Of a stretch of DNA of 64,000 bases, positions 32,221 through 40,917 are shown one piece after another; position 1 is the first letter of the stretch; each line of letters starts with the position of its first letter. The notes below the pieces were generated by a model that was given only the letters and a program-made list of their open reading frames with translations, did no database searches and was not told the DNA's origin. The DNA is from Novosphingobium sp. (lineage in GTDB: Bacteria; Pseudomonadota; Alphaproteobacteria; Sphingomonadales; Sphingomonadaceae), in contig JAGHZR010000013.1 of assembly GCA_017745295.1 (NCBI GenBank), positions 32,240 through 96,239 on the forward strand. Reading direction: 5' to 3'. A program made the translations under genes and the position numbers.

Positions 32221-32427
32221 TCAATCCGAGCGCTTGCGCGAAAAGCGGCGCCCTATCACCACGCCGGCTACGCCCATGGCGAGCAGGAACAGCCCGCTCG
32301 GCTCCGGCAGGCGCGTCGCCTCCGCCGCGAAAGCGGGCATCGGGGCAAGGGAGACCGCGGCGATGGCGGAAAGGCAGCGAAAGCAAGGCAAGGCGGGGGG
32401 CTCCTGCGGAACTGTTGGGGTAACCAT
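32221..32427 (-). CDS. very short PEP-CTERM-type protein
   Basis: This is a 68-aa protein from ATG 32427. A signal-peptide-like N-terminus (CLSAIAAVSLAPMPAFAAEA) leads directly to a PEP-CTERM-like tail: LPEPSGLFLLAMGVAGVVIG, then RRFSRKRSD. PEP-CTERM proteins are sorted by exosortase to the envelope. Here there is almost no mature domain between the two signals. The ribosome site is poor, so expression is uncertain. An upstream frame to 32520 overlaps the hisF hairpin and is rejected. Confidence 0.5.
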   Translation of the reverse strand: MVTPTVPQEPPALPCFRCLSAIAAVSLAPMPAFAAEATRLPEPSGLFLLAMGVAGVVIGRRFSRKRSD

Positions 32428-32481
32428 TGGCGGAATGGCCGGAAACGACAAGCGGGGATCGGCGCCTGTCCCGATCCGGGG

Positions 32482-32515
32482 CGTTCGGGAGGGCAAAGGT
32501 TTGCCCTCCCGAACG
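32482..32515 (-). terminator. hairpin after hisF
   Basis: A perfect 16-bp stem CGTTCGGGAGGGCAAA (32482-32497) / TTTGCCCTCCCGAACG (32500-32515) with a GG loop, six bases past the hisF stop on the minus strand. It has no T run. It may attenuate transcription between hisF and the downstream hisE-hinT genes. Confidence 0.55.
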
Positions 32516-32520
32516 GTCAC

Positions 32521-33282
32521 TTACCCCCGCGCCGGAAGCCCCGCCGCGCGCAGCGCCGCATGGGCCTCTGCAATCGAGTGCTTACCGAAGTGGAAGATCG
32601 AGGCCGCCAGCACCGCGCTGGCCTTGCCCTGCGTCACCCCCGCCACGAGATGGTCGAGATTGCCCACCCCGCCGCTGGCGATCACCGGCACCGAGACGCT
32701 CTCGGCGATCAGGCGGGTCAGTTCGAGGTCGTAGCCGTTCTGGGTGCCGTCGCCGTCCATCGAGGTGACCAGCAGTTCGCCCGCGCCGTAATCGGCCAGC
32801 TTCACCGCGTGCTCCAGCGCATCGATCCCGGTCGCCTTGCGGCCGCCGTGGGTGAAGATTTCCCACTTGCCCGGCGCGACCTTGCGCGCATCCACCGAGG
32901 CGACGATGCACTGCGAGCCGAACTTCTCGGCGATGTCCGCCACCACTTCCGGGCGCGAGACGGCGGCGGAATTGACCGCCACCTTGTCGGCGCCCGCCAG
33001 CAGCAACGCGCGGGCATCCTCGACCGCGCGCACGCCGCCGCCGACGGTCAGCGGCATGAAGCAGACCTCGGCGGTGCGCTGCACCACGTCGAGCAGGGTG
33101 CCGCGCCCTTCGTGGCTGGCGGAAATGTCGAGGAAGCAGAGTTCGTCGGCCCCGGCGGCGTCATAGGCGCGGGCCTGCTCGACGGGATCGCCGGCATCGA
33201 CGAGATCGACGAAGTTCACGCCCTTGACCACGCGCCCATTGGCGACGTCGAGGCAGGGAATGACGCGGATACGGACGGTCAT
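32521..33282 (-). CDS. hisF: imidazole glycerol phosphate synthase, cyclase subunit
   Basis: This 253-aa TIM barrel has the conserved [19 protein letters not shown] and GDPVEQA start. [20 protein letters not shown] and [15 protein letters not shown] follow, with D11- and D130-type catalytic residues. With HisH it turns PRFAR and ammonia into IGP and AICAR. It lies two genes below hisH, after hisA and a small membrane protein gene. Stop codon at 32521, followed by a strong hairpin. Confidence 0.97.
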   Translation of the reverse strand: MTVRIRVIPCLDVANGRVVKGVNFVDLVDAGDPVEQARAYDAAGADELCFLDISASHEGRGTLLDVVQRTAEVCFMPLTVGGGVRAVEDARALLLAGADKVAVNSAAVSRPEVVADIAEKFGSQCIVASVDARKVAPGKWEIFTHGGRKATGIDALEHAVKLADYGAGELLVTSMDGDGTQNGYDLELTRLIAESVSVPVIASGGVGNLDHLVAGVTQGKASAVLAASIFHFGKHSIAEAHAALRAAGLPARG

Positions 33283-33286
33283 TGGC

Positions 33287-33532
33287 TCACTCCACCGGCT
33301 TGAAGAACAGCAGCACGCAGAACACCGCGACGGTCAGGCTCACCACGAGATTGAACGCCGTGTAGCCCCAGAACTTGCGCGGGTTCTCGGCGAGCGTGGC
33401 CTCCACTTTCGAACGCGCCCGGCTGAACAGCATCAGCCGCGCCCGGCCCTTGCGAAAGTCGCGCAAGGCAAAGAGCACGCCGGGCACGAAGATCGCCAGC
33501 GCCAGGACGGCAACGAGGCGGTTCTCGTTCAC
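33287..33532 (-). CDS. small two-helix membrane protein in his cluster
   Basis: This 81-aa protein has two membrane helices (about 5-22, [18 protein letters not shown]; and about 57-77, [19 protein letters not shown]) with a basic loop ([20 protein letters not shown]) between. Its ATG overlaps the hisA stop by four bases, and hisF begins five bases after its stop, so it is cotranscribed. It has no known role in histidine synthesis. Confidence 0.7.
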   Translation of the reverse strand: MNENRLVAVLALAIFVPGVLFALRDFRKGRARLMLFSRARSKVEATLAENPRKFWGYTAFNLVVSLTVAVFCVLLFFKPVE

Positions 33533-34257
33533 GCCTTCTCCGCCATCGCGATCGCGGCGGCAAGGTCGAGGCGCCCGTCATAGAGTGCGCGGCCGGTGAT
33601 GACGCCCTCGATGCCGTCGTTCGCATGGAGCGCCAGCAAACGAATGTCGTCGAGGCCCTTCACCCCGCCCGAGGCGATCACCGGCAGGTCGGTGCGGCGG
33701 GCGAGATCGACGGTGGCGTCGATGTTGACGCCCTTGAGCAGGCCGTCGCGGCCGATGTCGGTGAACAGCAGCGAGGCTACGCCCGCGTCCTCGAAGCGGC
33801 GGGCCATATCGACGATCGAGACGTCGGAGACTTCCGCCCAGCCCTCGGTCGCGACCATGCCGTCGCGAGCGTCCACCGCGACGACGATGCCGCCGGGGTA
33901 TTCCTTCGCCATGTCCTTGACGAACTGCGGGTCCTTCAGCGCCGCCGTGCCCATGACCACGCGCGACACGCCGAGGTCGAACCAGCCCGCCACCGCCTCG
34001 CGCGTGCGAATGCCGCCGCCGAGCTGGACGTGGCCGGGGAAGACCTCAAGGATGGCTTCCACCGCCTCGCGGTTTTCGGCGCGGCCCGCGAAGGAGCCGT
34101 CGAGATCGACGACATGGAGGTACTGCGAACCGGCCTCGGCAAAGAGCATGGCCTGCGCGGCGGGATTGTCGCCATAGACGGTGGCGCGGTCCATATCGCC
34201 TTCGGCGAGACGCACGACCTGACCCTGCTTGAGGTCGATGGCGGGAAATACGATCAT
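33529..34257 (-). CDS. hisA: ProFAR isomerase (HisA)
   Basis: This 242-aa TIM barrel opens with MIVFPAIDLKQGQVVRLAEG, has VQLGGGIRTREAVAGWFDLG and AVDARDGMVATEGW, and ends with VIASGGVKGLDDI. It isomerises ProFAR to PRFAR, the substrate of HisFH. The start at 34257 is set by the family N-terminus; an in-frame extension to 34347 crosses a repeat element and is rejected. Spacing to hisH is 153 bases, unusual for this operon, because two repeat copies lie there. Confidence 0.97.
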   Translation of the reverse strand: MIVFPAIDLKQGQVVRLAEGDMDRATVYGDNPAAQAMLFAEAGSQYLHVVDLDGSFAGRAENREAVEAILEVFPGHVQLGGGIRTREAVAGWFDLGVSRVVMGTAALKDPQFVKDMAKEYPGGIVVAVDARDGMVATEGWAEVSDVSIVDMARRFEDAGVASLLFTDIGRDGLLKGVNIDATVDLARRTDLPVIASGGVKGLDDIRLLALHANDGIEGVITGRALYDGRLDLAAAIAMAEKA

Positions 34258-34292
34258 TGCTTGGCGTTCCTGAGGTCCTGAGGGCTGTGCAT

Positions 34293-34320
34293 GGGCTTCG
34301 ACAAGCTCAGCCTGAGCGGG
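34293..34320. repeat. palindromic repeat family A, copy 3 (inverted)
   Basis: GGGCTTCGACAAGCTCAGCC followed by TGAGCGGG. Lies inside the his operon between hisH and hisA. Confidence 0.75.
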
Positions 34321-34347
34321 CTTTGTATTGGAGGCGCAAGCTATCAA

Positions 34348-34376
34348 CCCGCTCAGGCTGAGCTTGTCGAAGCCCC
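34348..34376. repeat. palindromic repeat family A, copy 4
   Basis: CCCGCTCAGGCTGAGCTTGT followed by CGAAGCCCC. It forms an inverted pair with copy 3, so the transcript can fold into a long hairpin between hisH and hisA. Confidence 0.75.
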
Positions 34377-34410
34377 GCGCGGCTTGGCGCGGACTTGCCT
34401 GCCAGTTTAC

Positions 34411-35034
34411 TCACGGCTTCCATTCGAGGAACCGCGCCAGCAGCGCGAGGCCGTAAGCCTGACTCTTTTCCGGGTGGAACTGCACGCCGACGACATTGTC
34501 CTTCGCCACCGCCGCGACGAGGCCGCCGCCGTGGTCGGTCATCGCCGCCACATGCGCGCCTTCGTCGGGCTGGAAGTGGTAGGAGTGCAGGAAATAGGCC
34601 TCGCCGGGTTCGATCAGGCCCTGCGCCGGGTCCTTGCGGCCGAGCGAGACGTCGTTCCAGCCCATGTGCGGGATCTTGATCGCGGGATCGGTGCGCTCGA
34701 TGATCTGCACTTGCCCGCCGATCCAGTCGAGCCCCTTGGTCACGCCGTGCTCCAGCCCGCGCGTGGCGAGAAGCTGCATGCCCACGCAGATACCGAGAAA
34801 CGGCGCGCCGCCGACATGGACGCGCTCGGTCATGGCCTCGACCATGCCACGAATGCCCCAGAGGCCTTCGGCGCAGGCCCGGAACGAGCCGACGCCCGGC
34901 AGGACGATGCGGTCCGCGGCCCGGACCACATCCGGATTGGCAGTGATGACCACGTTCTCCGCCCCGGCCGCCCGCAGCGCATTGGCCACCGAATAGAGGT
35001 TGCCCGCGCCGTAGTCGATCAGCGCCAAAGTCAT
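34411..35034 (-). CDS. hisH: imidazole glycerol phosphate synthase, glutaminase subunit
   Basis: This 207-aa class I glutamine amidotransferase starts MTLALIDYGAGNLYSVANAL. The nucleophile Cys is in GICVGMQLL, and the catalytic His and Glu are in VGVQFHPEKSQ. It feeds ammonia to HisF. The ATG overlaps the YciI-like stop. Longer upstream frames are rejected. It lies upstream of hisA, separated by the family A repeat pair. Confidence 0.97.
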   Translation of the reverse strand: MTLALIDYGAGNLYSVANALRAAGAENVVITANPDVVRAADRIVLPGVGSFRACAEGLWGIRGMVEAMTERVHVGGAPFLGICVGMQLLATRGLEHGVTKGLDWIGGQVQIIERTDPAIKIPHMGWNDVSLGRKDPAQGLIEPGEAYFLHSYHFQPDEGAHVAAMTDHGGGLVAAVAKDNVVGVQFHPEKSQAYGLALLARFLEWKP

Positions 35035-35324
35035 CCGGCGAGACCCGCGACGCTGTCGTCAAGGAAGCCGTGCGCCCATTCGATCACTTCGATGGTGGCG
35101 ACGCCGCCCTGCACGAAGGGATCCTGCGAGGCGAGCGCTTCGACCGCAGCCTTGCTCTCGCCCTTGGCCAGCAGGATGCCGCCTTCGCGCGGAACCTTGC
35201 GGCCCCAGCCCAGCAGATGCCCTGCCGCATGTTGCTCGCGCAACCAGGCGACATGCTTGTCCAGCAGCGCGTCAACCGCCTCGATCGGCGCGGTATAGGT
35301 AAGCGAGACGATAAAGCTGGCCAT
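35031..35324 (-). CDS. YciI-family protein in his operon
   Basis: This 97-aa protein, from ATG 35324, has the YciI pattern: SFIVSLTYTAPIEAVDALLD, then KHVAWLREQHAAGHLLGWGR and DPFVQGGVATIEVIEW. YciI proteins are dimeric alpha-beta barrels with a conserved His and Asp; some act as dehalogenase-like enzymes. Here it is coupled on both sides, to hisB by a one-base overlap and to hisH by four bases. Its part in histidine synthesis is unknown. A second YciI family gene lies at 57283-57597. Confidence 0.85.
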   Translation of the reverse strand: MASFIVSLTYTAPIEAVDALLDKHVAWLREQHAAGHLLGWGRKVPREGGILLAKGESKAAVEALASQDPFVQGGVATIEVIEWAHGFLDDSVAGLAG

Positions 35325-35926
35325 TACAACGACTCCTGTCCGAGAATGCCCTTGGTCGAAGGGATCGCCCCGCCCTTGCGCGGGTCCAGTTCCACCGCCG
35401 TGCGCATGGCGCGGGCAAAGCCCTTGAAGATGCCTTCGCAGATATGGTGGTTGTTGGTGCCGTAGAGAAGCTCGATGTGGAGCGTAATGCCCACCGCCTG
35501 CGCGATCGAGTGGAACCAGTGCTCGACCATCTCGGTGTCGAACTCGCCCAGCTTGTCCTGGGTGAAACCGGCCTTCCACACGAGCCAGGGGCGGCCCGAG
35601 ATGTCGAGCGACACCCGGCTCAGCGCCTCGTCCATCGGCGAATGGACATCGCCGTAGCGGCCGATGCCCGCGCGGTCGCCCAGGGCCTGGCTGATCGCCT
35701 GACCGATGGCGATGGCGCTGTCCTCGGTCGTATGGTGCTGGTCGACGTGGAGGTCGCCCTTGATGCGGCAGGTGATGTCGATCAGCGAATGGCGGCTGAA
35801 CTGCTCGATCATATGGTCGAGGAAGCCGATCCCAGTGGAGACCTGATAGGCCCCGGTGCCGTCGAGATTAACCTCCACGGCGATGTCGGTCTCGTGAGTC
35901 TTGCGGATGATCGAGGCTGTACGCAT
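35324..35926 (-). CDS. hisB: imidazoleglycerol-phosphate dehydratase
   Basis: This 200-aa monofunctional HisB has the two metal-binding His clusters, [17 protein letters not shown] and [20 protein letters not shown], plus the C-terminal half [20 protein letters not shown]. It converts IGP to imidazole-acetol phosphate. It lacks the phosphatase domain of enteric HisB, as expected. It is the first gene of the leftward cluster, and the promoter should lie in 35927-36113, opposite sspB. Confidence 0.97.
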   Translation of the reverse strand: MRTASIIRKTHETDIAVEVNLDGTGAYQVSTGIGFLDHMIEQFSRHSLIDITCRIKGDLHVDQHHTTEDSAIAIGQAISQALGDRAGIGRYGDVHSPMDEALSRVSLDISGRPWLVWKAGFTQDKLGEFDTEMVEHWFHSIAQAVGITLHIELLYGTNNHHICEGIFKGFARAMRTAVELDPRKGGAIPSTKGILGQESL

Positions 35927-36113
35927 GGCAGCGCCTATAGCCCTCTACGCACGGGAATCAATTCCACCCGGCACCAAGTGTGCGCGAAAAGCGTTCTTGG
36001 GGTAATCTTCGGTCGCACGCATCATAAACGACCTAGGGAAAACCGGCCGGAACGTGTTATTTTCCACTTTAACCCGCTTGACCGGAAATGGAACGATGAG
36101 CACGTAAGGCGCG

Positions 36114-36614
36114 ATGAACGATACGACACCAGACAGCCTGATCCCCTACGACGAAATCGTCCAGGAGGCCCTGCGCGCCGTTGTCGGCCGCGTGCTCGGC
36201 CAGGTCGAGGACGCGGGCGGCGTCCTGCCCGGCGCCCACCACTTCTACATCACCTTCAAGACCGGCGCGCCCGGCGTCTCGGTTCCTCCCGAACTGCGCG
36301 CCCGCTTCCCGGACGAGATGACGATCGTGCTCCAGAACAAGTTCTGGGACCTCGCGGTGCGCGAGGACGGCTTCACCGTCAGCCTCAGCTTCAACCAGAT
36401 GCCGTCCAAGCTGGTGATTCCCTTCTCGGCGATCACCGCCTTCGTCGATCCGGCGGTGGACTTCGGCCTCCAGTTCCAGGCCGTGGAGGATGACGAGGAC
36501 GAAGACGATATCGCCGCTCCGGAAAACGATTCGGAACGCGACGTGGCCTCGCGCATTACTCCCAGCGAAGACGGCTCGAACGTCGTGTCGGTCGATTTCG
36601 GCAAGAAGAAGTAA
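36114..36614 (+). CDS. sspB: SspB ClpXP adaptor (alpha type)
   Basis: This 166-aa protein has the SspB core (PYDEIVQEALRAVVGRVL, HHFYITFKTGAPGVSVP, VLQNKFWDLAV). The linker is acidic and variable (about 118-150). The C-terminal ClpX-binding motif is NVVSVDFGKKK. SspB delivers ssrA-tagged proteins to ClpXP. The alpha-type lacks the long N-terminus of some family members. The start at ATG 36114 (MNDTTPDSLIPYDE) follows AAGGCG. It is divergent from hisB. Confidence 0.92.
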   Translation: MNDTTPDSLIPYDEIVQEALRAVVGRVLGQVEDAGGVLPGAHHFYITFKTGAPGVSVPPELRARFPDEMTIVLQNKFWDLAVREDGFTVSLSFNQMPSKLVIPFSAITAFVDPAVDFGLQFQAVEDDEDEDDIAAPENDSERDVASRITPSEDGSNVVSVDFGKKK

Positions 36615-36648
36615 AGACGGGCTGGCGAGGCCCGAGAAGGCAAGCTTC

Positions 36649-37140
36649 ATGGGCGTCGTTTCCGTTCCGAAGAAAGTCGGCCAGAGCGTCGGCAACAGCG
36701 TCGGCAGGGGCGTGAGCAAGGCCGGAACGGCGGTAAAAAACACCGCCGGGAAGGCGCTGGAAAGGGCCAGCACGCTCAGCGGCCCCAGCCCCAACACCGC
36801 CACCAACCTCGCGATTGCCGACATCGCCCTGCGCGGCGGAACCTTCCTGGCCCGGCGCGCAATGGAGCATGCCCTGCTCGGCAAGCGCTATACCCCGGAA
36901 ACGGCGGCCCAGATCCTGCGCGGGCGCTCGTTCAGCCAGGCGATGCTGCATACCGCCATCGCCCGCGTAGCGCTGGGGTCCGGCCCCGGCGCGGCGCTGG
37001 TCATCGGCGGCCTTGCTGCCAAGACGCTCTACGAGCGCAGCCGCGCCCGCAAGGAGAAGCTGCGCGGCGAAAAGCAGATCCGGGCCATGGCCGAGGACGG
37101 TGAGGACGAAACCGACCTGGTGCCGAAGATCGGCGGATAG
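36649..37140 (+). CDS. conserved hypothetical protein
   Basis: This 163-aa protein starts at ATG 36649, 34 bases after sspB. The N-terminal 45 residues are rich in V-G-x-S/K repeats (KKVGQSVGNSVGRGVSKAG). A helical domain follows (IADIALRGGTFLARRAMEHA, about 58-77), with GPGAALVIGGLAAKTLYERS as a possible membrane-associated helix. The C-terminus is acidic. No family is recognised. It is likely cotranscribed with sspB. Confidence 0.7.
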   Translation: MGVVSVPKKVGQSVGNSVGRGVSKAGTAVKNTAGKALERASTLSGPSPNTATNLAIADIALRGGTFLARRAMEHALLGKRYTPETAAQILRGRSFSQAMLHTAIARVALGSGPGAALVIGGLAAKTLYERSRARKEKLRGEKQIRAMAEDGEDETDLVPKIGG

Positions 37141-37204
37141 GCGCGCCAGCCCCGCTGCCGAATTGCCCTCTTGATTTACCGGCGCGGCATCGGCATCGGG
37201 GCAC

Positions 37205-37858
37205 ATGGTCAACTCCCCGGAAAATCCTGCCGATACGCTCGCCCGCCGCGGGCTGATGCTCATTCTGTCCTCGCCCTCGGGCGCCGGCAAGACGACGATC
37301 GCGCGCATGTTGCTCGAACACGATCCGCACATCCGCAACTCGGTTTCCTGCACCACCCGCGCGCCGCGTCCCGGCGAAGTGGACGGCAAGGACTATCACT
37401 TCGTCAGCCAGGCCGAATTCGATCGCATGGCCGACGAGGGCGAATTCCTCGAATGGGCAACGGTGTTCGGCCATTCCTACGCCACGCCCAAGGCCCAGGT
37501 GAAGGCCGGTCTGAAGGACGGGCAGGACTATCTGTTCGACATCGACTGGCAGGGCACCCAGCAGCTCTACCAGAAGCTGGAGCGCGACGTCGTGCGCGTG
37601 TTCCTGCTGCCGCCGAGCATCGACGAACTGCGCCGCCGCCTGACCGGACGCGGCACCGACAGCATGGACGTGATCGCCGCTCGCATGGAGCGTGCCCGCT
37701 CCGAGATCAGCCACTGGGACGGCTACGACTACGTGGTGGTCAATGACGACATCGCCGCGTGCTTCGACAAGGTGCAGCAGATCCTCTACGCCGAACGGAT
37801 GCGCCGCGCCCGCCAGACCGGGCTGATCGGCTTCGTCCGCGAACTGATGGTGCCCTGA
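37205..37858 (+). CDS. gmk: guanylate kinase
   Basis: This 217-aa enzyme phosphorylates GMP to GDP with ATP. P-loop SSPSGAGKTTIARM (about 18-31), the GMP-binding SVSCTTRAPRPGEVDGKDYHF and DYLFDIDWQGTQQL are all present. It starts at ATG 37205; GGGGCAC is the nearest upstream purine run. The terminal part is typical. The long inverted-repeat element at 37861 begins two bases after the stop and may act as terminator. Confidence 0.97.
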   Translation: MVNSPENPADTLARRGLMLILSSPSGAGKTTIARMLLEHDPHIRNSVSCTTRAPRPGEVDGKDYHFVSQAEFDRMADEGEFLEWATVFGHSYATPKAQVKAGLKDGQDYLFDIDWQGTQQLYQKLERDVVRVFLLPPSIDELRRRLTGRGTDSMDVIAARMERARSEISHWDGYDYVVVNDDIAACFDKVQQILYAERMRRARQTGLIGFVRELMVP

Positions 37859-37860
37859 GC

Positions 37861-37973
37861 GCTGGTGACGCCCCCACACGACCTCCCACTCAAGTATACT
37901 GCCGATGAGAGGTCGGGTGGGGGCGTGGGCTGGTGCCGCCTCGAAAGTGCCCTGGAAAAGCATTTTCCAAACA
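37861..37973. repeat. long inverted-repeat element, copy 1 (partly truncated)
   Basis: GACGCCCCCACACGACCTC (37867-37885) pairs with GAGGTCGGGTGGGGGCGTG (37909-37927). The right flank continues with GGCTGGTGCCGC and an AAAGTGCCCTGGAAAAGCAT / TTTTCCAAACA end that matches the right arm of copy 2 (44384-44528). The left outer arm is shortened. It lies just after gmk. Confidence 0.8.
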
Positions 37974-38061
37974 ATCCTGACCCGATTTTTCCTGTTCCTC
38001 GCGGGCACCTGCGCCGGGTTCGCGCGTAGATAACCGGGAACGCTCGGCACGGGAGAAGATC

Positions 38062-38805
38062 ATGACTCTGCGACGAAACCCGCTGGTGCAGGCCCTGCCA
38101 TGGGCCTGCCTCTTCGCCCTCTCGGCCTGCGGCTCGCCTTCCCGCGAGGAAGCGACCGCAAGCCCGCAGGCCAGCGCGACGGATACGGAACCGTCCGCCG
38201 CCTCGGCAGCCCCCCCGTCGCAGAGCCTGCCGCCTGCCCAACCACTGTCCTGTGCGGACGAGATCGGCGCCACCGCCGCGCAGAAGCGCGCGGACTTGTG
38301 CCGCAATGTCTCCCCGGCCACGCATCCGCCCTGCAACGTCGCCAATTCCTGCGCGATGATCGAGGACGAGATCGCCCGCAGCTGCGCACTGTTCGACTCC
38401 AAGGGCGACCCGATGCCCGAATGCGCCGTCGATCCCAGGAGCAAGGAAGCCGCCGCCGCAGTCGTCGAGCGCTACTATTCCGCACTCAACGCCCGCGACT
38501 ACGGCACGGCCTGGCAGCAATGGGGCGACAACGGCCCGCCGAACCAGACTCTGGAGAAATTCCAGGCCGGTTTCGCCCATACCCGTTCCACCCATGTCGC
38601 GATCGGCAAGCTGGAGCCGGGAGACGCGGGCGCCGGCTCGATCTACCAGCCGGTTCCGGTGACGGTGGACGCCACGCTCGACGACGGCTCCCACCAGCGC
38701 TTTCGCGGCACTTACGTGGTCCGCCGCGTGAACGATGTGGACGGTGCCAGTGCTGCGCAGCTGCGCTGGCATATCGATTCGGCCAAACTCACACCGGCGC
38801 GTTGA
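38062..38805 (+). CDS. putative lipoprotein
   Basis: This 247-aa protein has an N-terminal lipoprotein signal with lipobox LSAC (Cys near residue 23), then an acidic/Ser/Pro linker. Residues about 75-115 are Cys-rich (LSCADEIGATAAQ, LCRNVSPATHPPCNV, NSCAMIEDEIARSC), with probable disulfides. The C-terminal half (about 140-245) resembles an NTF2/SnoaL-like fold, starting AAVVERYYSALNARDYGTAW, which is an inference. GGGAGAAGATC precedes the ATG. Function unknown. Confidence 0.7.
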   Translation: MTLRRNPLVQALPWACLFALSACGSPSREEATASPQASATDTEPSAASAAPPSQSLPPAQPLSCADEIGATAAQKRADLCRNVSPATHPPCNVANSCAMIEDEIARSCALFDSKGDPMPECAVDPRSKEAAAAVVERYYSALNARDYGTAWQQWGDNGPPNQTLEKFQAGFAHTRSTHVAIGKLEPGDAGAGSIYQPVPVTVDATLDDGSHQRFRGTYVVRRVNDVDGASAAQLRWHIDSAKLTPAR

Positions 38806-39030
38806 GGTCGGGCAGCGGCGGCGGGTCCTCTCCTCCGCCCGCCCCACCCGTTTCCTCCGTCGAGGCGGGGACCCGCTTCCTAAAGCCGAGCGCAAGATCG
38901 ACGGGATCGACATCGGCGCCCTTTGCCTCAGCTTATGGCCGCCCGAGTCCTTCTTTCTTGTCCTCGCCTCCCGCAGCCTTTAGGCGCGCCTGCGAACCTG
39001 CCTTTTGGCCGACTTTCTGGAGACGCGAAC

Positions 39031-39867
<837 letters not shown>

Positions 39868-40031
39868 TCGCGCGCTCGACGGTGTTCCGTGAAGGGGTCG
39901 GATGGCGCGCCATCCGGCCCCTTTCGCGTTTCGGGAACCAAACAGCCTGCCGCGCGTTCCCGCTGTTGGCCCTAGATGTACGGCGGCCGCAGAGAGCCGC
40001 TCCCAAAGCTGTGGGCCACGGGAGAGCCGAG

Positions 40032-40238
40032 ATGCAACGCATCGGTGACGAAGTTCATCTGGACGAGGACGAAGCCCGCTCGGGCAGCACGCCCCATATC
40101 GTGCGCTATGTCCTGATCGCCAGCCTGTTACTCGCGATTCTGGCCATGTCCGCAATCTGGATTTCGCGCGCCTGGTGGGACCAGCCACCGCCTCAGGGAC
40201 ATCCGGTCACGGCCGAGGAACACGCGCTGGGCGGTTGA
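40032..40238 (+). CDS. small single-pass membrane protein A
   Basis: This is a 68-aa protein with an acidic N-terminus (MQRIGDEVHLDEDEARSG), one membrane helix (about 27-47, VLIASLLLAILAMSAIWISR), and a short polar C-tail. GGGAGAGCCGAG precedes the ATG. It resembles the next small gene in layout (short N-tail, one helix, about 20-residue tail). Function unknown. Confidence 0.65.
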   Translation: MQRIGDEVHLDEDEARSGSTPHIVRYVLIASLLLAILAMSAIWISRAWWDQPPPQGHPVTAEEHALGG

Positions 40239-40346
40239 ACGGTCGAATTCGCTTGCCAGAGCGGCCGACTCGCCTGATCCTGTCCCTGGAAAACAAGGAA
40301 CCGCGCGCCTCCGGGCGATGCAGAGTTCTCAGGACAGGAGAAGCGG

Positions 40347-40580
40347 ATGCAGGATGAGGTAATCATGCCCTCGCACGGCCGTCACGCCGCGCGCATTCCC
40401 CATGGCAATGCCACGCTGAAAATTCTTCCGCATATTCTGGCCGCCATCTTCGGCGTCTTTGCGGTGGCGATCGCGATTCTCTGGCTTTCCATCGGCATCT
40501 GGAGCCGCCCCGATCCGGATCAACTCACTCCCGGCGCCGTGCAGCAGCAGGCGCCAGCCGAACCCACGCGCAAACTTTAA
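40347..40580 (+). CDS. small single-pass membrane protein B
   Basis: This is a 77-aa protein with one membrane helix (about 29-51, HILAAIFGVFAVAIAILWLS) and a Pro/Gln-rich C-tail. AGGAGAAGCGG precedes the ATG (40347). It sits 108 bases after small protein A and has the same layout, so a diverged duplication is possible. Function unknown. Confidence 0.65.
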   Translation: MQDEVIMPSHGRHAARIPHGNATLKILPHILAAIFGVFAVAIAILWLSIGIWSRPDPDQLTPGAVQQQAPAEPTRKL

Positions 40581-40917
40581 AAAAAGCGAGCCGCCGGTGG
40601 AGGCGTTTCCCGAGCGTGGCCTGGGCCGCGCTCCCGCCATGGACCTGCCGTTCGCCCCCCGACGTACGACTGGTCTCCTGCACCGGCGGCTCCCGTGTGA
40701 ACGACGGTCAGGCGCCGTTCTTTACTGGTCCGATCCTGCGTTCGGTGGCGCGTGTATTCGTCAAGTCCCGCAGCGAGGACAGGGCGTTGCAAAAATTTAA
40801 CAGTCACTCTGGGAACCTTTCCAGTCCACCATCGCCGGAGCGGGTTTCGCATGAACCTATGTCAAGGCGTGAAGGGGAGAGCTTGATCGCCCAAGGGCGG
40901 CCCCCTAGCCCTTGGTC
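40581..40917. other. non-coding region before the GMC oxidoreductase
   Basis: No gene with coding character is seen. ORFs here are short and lack ribosome sites. An AT-rich piece, GCAAAAATTTAACAGTCAC (40789-40807), could hold a promoter for the oxidoreductase. Confidence 0.5.

Noticed and set aside
32428..32520. N-terminal extension of the PEP-CTERM-like ORF
   Set aside because: It is translated from the hisF terminator hairpin and lacks signal-peptide features; the ATG at 32427 fits better.
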